DNA from: CAZSRX01 sp964609675 [NCBI: uncultured Bacteroidota bacterium]
GTDB lineage: Bacteria; CLD3; SB21
DNA length: 17,475 nucleotides
Direction: 5' to 3'
Assembly (NCBI GenBank): GCA_964609675.1
Contig: CAZSRX010000045.1
Span: 1-17,475 of the forward strand
Positions 16,276 to 17,475 of the stretch are shown in pieces. Positions within the stretch are counted from its first letter, which is position 1; each line of letters starts with the position of its first letter. A model generated the notes under the pieces. It had not been told where the DNA came from. It saw only the letters and a program-made list of their open reading frames with translations, and made no database searches. The translations under genes and the position numbers were made by a program.

Positions 16276-16312
16276 TCATTCCGGCTTTAAATTATTTAAG
16301 CGCATAATATTA

Positions 16313-16328
16313 CGCAATTATCGTTCCT
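16313..16328 (-). promoter_or_regulatory. weak sigma-54 promoter for the kinase gene
   Basis: Read on the minus strand the site is AGGAACGATAATTGCG, against the consensus TGGCACG-N4-TTGCW. The GG at -24 and GC at -12 are both present with exact spacing, and 9 of 12 consensus positions match. A start near 16302 would give a leader of about 27 nt before the kinase ATG at 16275. The match could be chance in AT-rich DNA; its position is what makes it credible. Confidence 0.4.
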
Positions 16329-16391
16329 TAATGAACTCTATAGCAAATATTTCATTATACAGATATAAAACATGAGATTCAAACCTAAAAA

Positions 16392-16417
16392 GTCGACATA
16401 TATCGACAAAAGTGGAC
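16392..16417. promoter_or_regulatory. candidate upstream activating site (phased TCGAC repeat/palindrome)
   Basis: GTCGAC (16392), ATCGAC (16402) and GTGGAC (16412) recur at exact 10-bp steps, one helical turn each. The first two also form an imperfect palindrome, GTCGACATATATCGAC (16392-16407), with perfect GTCGA/TCGAC arms. The site lies roughly 100 bp upstream of the predicted left-facing start and 120 bp upstream of the right-facing one, a usual distance for sigma-54 enhancer sites. Binding by the adjacent response regulator is inferred. Confidence 0.5.
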
Positions 16418-16423
16418 GGAGGG

Positions 16424-16472
16424 AAAAAATAAAATAACAGCTTAAAATACTTTAAAATAATTTTAAAAAAAA
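16424..16472. promoter_or_regulatory. phased A-tracts, possible intrinsic bend
   Basis: Runs of four or more A occur at 16424-16429, 16431-16434, 16444-16447, 16454-16457 and 16465-16472, the later ones about 10 bp apart. Phased A-tracts curve DNA. Here they lie between the putative enhancer and the right-facing sigma-54 promoter, where a bend would help looping. No good IHF consensus was seen. Confidence 0.35.
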
Positions 16473-16497
16473 CAGGGGCACAACAATCTCATTGAGA

Positions 16498-16513
16498 TGG
16501 CATTATTTTTGCG
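16498..16513 (+). promoter_or_regulatory. sigma-54 (-24/-12) promoter for the surface-protein gene
   Basis: TGGCATTATTTTTGCG matches TGGCACG-N4-TTGCW at TGGCA and at TTGC, with exact GG-to-GC spacing. The predicted start near 16524 gives a leader of about 70 nt before the ATG at 16596. It is the best sigma-54 site I found in the window, and it stands beside a sigma-54 regulator/kinase pair. Confidence 0.7.
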
Positions 16514-16595
16514 GAATACTTTACCGCTTTATTTAAGACTTTGTTATTTAGGAATAGAAAATAATTAAAACTACTTTTATCTGAAAGGAAAAGTT

Positions 16596-17475
16596 ATGAA
16601 GCCTTTAATGTTTACAAATCTTATTATTCTTTTCATTTTTTTAAGCAACTTAGCTAACAGTCAAGATTTAACCAAATCAATTTTTTTTCAATCACAATTT
16701 GATACTAATGTTGCAAAGCAAAAAGATTCAGGCTTAAATAAGGATGAGAAAACAAAAAACAGTTTTGAACAGTCAAATGAAAAAAATCCTAACTTAAATA
16801 AAGACGAGAAAACAAAAAACAGTTTTGAACAGTCAAATGAAAAAAATCCTAACTTAAATAAAGACGAGAAAACAAAAAACAGTTTTGAACAGTCAAATGA
16901 AAAAAATCCTAACTTAAATAAAGATGAGAAAACAAAAAACAGTTTTGAACAAAACAAAGACAGCTCGATAACAACGAAAATAATAAATTCAAATTTTAAT
17001 AATACCAATTATTTTCTTGTAGGGTATACCATATACGATGCTTGGCGAACATTGGTTACGGATAATGATGGTGACGGTTATTATTCAACCTACAAAATTA
17101 AGTTTGACGCTGATGTGAGCGGCACAACTAGTCCGAAGAGTGTTTACGCTAAGTTATATATCCGGCTCGATGGATCAACAACATGGAATTTATATTATAC
17201 AACACCCAATTTCACCATCACGGGCGCTTCAAGTGATGATTGGATTGAGGTTACTACGACTTTAAATACAGGATATCCCGCGGGTTTGTATGATATACGA
17301 ATCCAACTTTATGAAGCCGGAACAACGACCATAGTTGCTTCCCGCGATGCCTCGTCGGATAATGATCTTAATAACCTGCCTTTAGAAAGCGCTGATAATG
17401 ATGTGCCAATTAATATCGTATATACCATATACGATGCTTGGCGAACATTGGTTACGGATAATGATGGTGACGGTT
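16596..17475 (+). CDS. secreted repeat-containing surface protein (partial, C-terminus off the window)
   Basis: The frame is open from ATG 16596 to the window edge (293 codons). AAAGGAA (16584-16590) lies 5 bp upstream, a good ribosome site. Residues 1-22 form a signal peptide (hydrophobic TNLIILFIFLSNLANS, then Q). Residues 47-119 are three full and one partial copy of a 20-residue K/N/E-rich repeat, probably an extended stalk. Residues 144-275 form a 132-residue beta-rich domain beginning YTIYDAWRTLVTDNDGDGYY, with an acidic DNDGDG loop that could bind calcium. An identical start recurs at residue 276, so at least two such domains are in tandem. From memory the domain resembles the choice-of-anchor H group of surface proteins; I am only moderately sure. 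A C-terminal sorting signal, if any, lies beyond the window. It has a sigma-54 promoter and is divergent from the propeller kinase. The repeat region is very AT-rich. Confidence 0.85.
   Translation, partial: MKPLMFTNLIILFIFLSNLANSQDLTKSIFFQSQFDTNVAKQKDSGLNKDEKTKNSFEQSNEKNPNLNKDEKTKNSFEQSNEKNPNLNKDEKTKNSFEQSNEKNPNLNKDEKTKNSFEQNKDSSITTKIINSNFNNTNYFLVGYTIYDAWRTLVTDNDGDGYYSTYKIKFDADVSGTTSPKSVYAKLYIRLDGSTTWNLYYTTPNFTITGASSDDWIEVTTTLNTGYPAGLYDIRIQLYEAGTTTIVASRDASSDNDLNNLPLESADNDVPINIVYTIYDAWRTLVTDNDGDG
16734..16951 (+). repeat. 60-bp in-frame tandem repeat (3.6 copies)
   Basis: Units start at 16734, 16794, 16854 and 16914. Units 2 and 3 appear identical at the DNA level; unit 1 differs from them at two bases and the partial unit 4 at one. 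Each encodes the 20-residue LNKDEKTKNSFEQSNEKNPN. Near-identity at synonymous positions indicates recent expansion. Because 60 is a multiple of three, copy-number change would alter protein length without breaking the frame. Confidence 0.97.
17025..17475 (+). repeat. 396-bp tandem domain repeat, second copy cut by window end
   Basis: Bases 17025-17079 and 17421-17475 are identical over 55 bp, 396 bp (132 codons) apart and in the same reading frame. The base just before each copy differs (G versus A), so the left limit of the match is exact. The right limit is the window end. The protein therefore carries tandem copies of the 132-residue domain. Confidence 0.95.

Larger units (their letters stand above)
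16276..16595. other. divergent intergenic control region
   Basis: This 320-bp gap lies between the divergent kinase and surface-protein genes and has no credible ORF. It holds a weak sigma-54 promoter facing left (16313-16328), a phased TCGAC repeat or palindrome (16392-16417), A-tracts (16424-16472) and a good sigma-54 promoter facing right (16498-16513). These are entered separately. Confidence 0.7.

Noticed and set aside
16734-16951. Regular 60-bp repeats as a possible CRISPR array
   Set aside because: Units are contiguous without unique spacers and lie in frame inside a coding sequence.
16688-17008. Minus-strand ORF of 106 residues with repeated F/S-rich units
   Set aside because: It is the antisense of the 60-bp repeat array. 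The plus strand has a ribosome site, a signal peptide, a promoter and a longer frame.

Overview
The window looks like chromosomal DNA from a Gram-negative bacterium of the Bacteroidota/Chlorobiota/Ignavibacteria/Calditrichota-KSB1 (FCB) side of the tree. The phylum is an inference. It rests on an LptE-like outer-membrane lipoprotein directly downstream of gmk and a sigma-54 activator, on large TPR proteins, on multi-domain two-component proteins and on a secreted multi-domain surface protein. Housekeeping genes are close to 50% GC by eye. The right-hand end is clearly richer in A+T. No rRNA, tRNA, CRISPR array or transposase was seen.

Layout. Positions 1-1708 hold a non-coding left edge and a minus-strand secreted TPR protein. 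A divergent AT-rich gap then leads into a plus-strand block: gmk (1853-2419), a sensor-less sigma-54 activator abutting it (2420-3709), an LptE-like lipoprotein (3720-4226), a TPR protein with a long acidic repeated tail (4387-6465) and gcvH (6545-6925). After a hairpin come a cytosolic hybrid histidine kinase with two receiver domains (7000-9174), a receiver plus degenerate GGDEF protein (9209-10276) and an acyl-CoA dehydrogenase (10301-12028). A strong bidirectional terminator (12047-12082) separates this block from a convergent minus-strand pair: an NtrC-type response regulator (12128-13537) and a membrane histidine kinase with a large beta-propeller-like extracytoplasmic sensor (13648-16275). 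Divergent from the kinase is a partial secreted protein (16596 to the window end) with a signal peptide, 20-residue tandem repeats and duplicated 132-residue domains.

The most interesting region is 12128-17475. The 320-bp gap between the kinase and the surface gene carries a good sigma-54 -24/-12 promoter facing the surface gene. It also carries a weaker, correctly spaced one facing the kinase gene. Between them, about 100-120 bp upstream of both predicted start sites, lies a 10-bp-phased TCGAC repeat that is also an imperfect palindrome, followed by phased A-tracts. Together these suggest a self-contained envelope-sensing circuit: propeller kinase, sigma-54 response regulator, and a divergently transcribed, repeat-variable surface protein, with autoregulation of the kinase. 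This is a model from sequence reading and is untested.

The window ends exactly at the end of a 55-bp perfect copy of a segment 396 bp upstream. That is what an assembler stopping in an unresolved tandem repeat would give, so the surface gene is probably longer than seen here.
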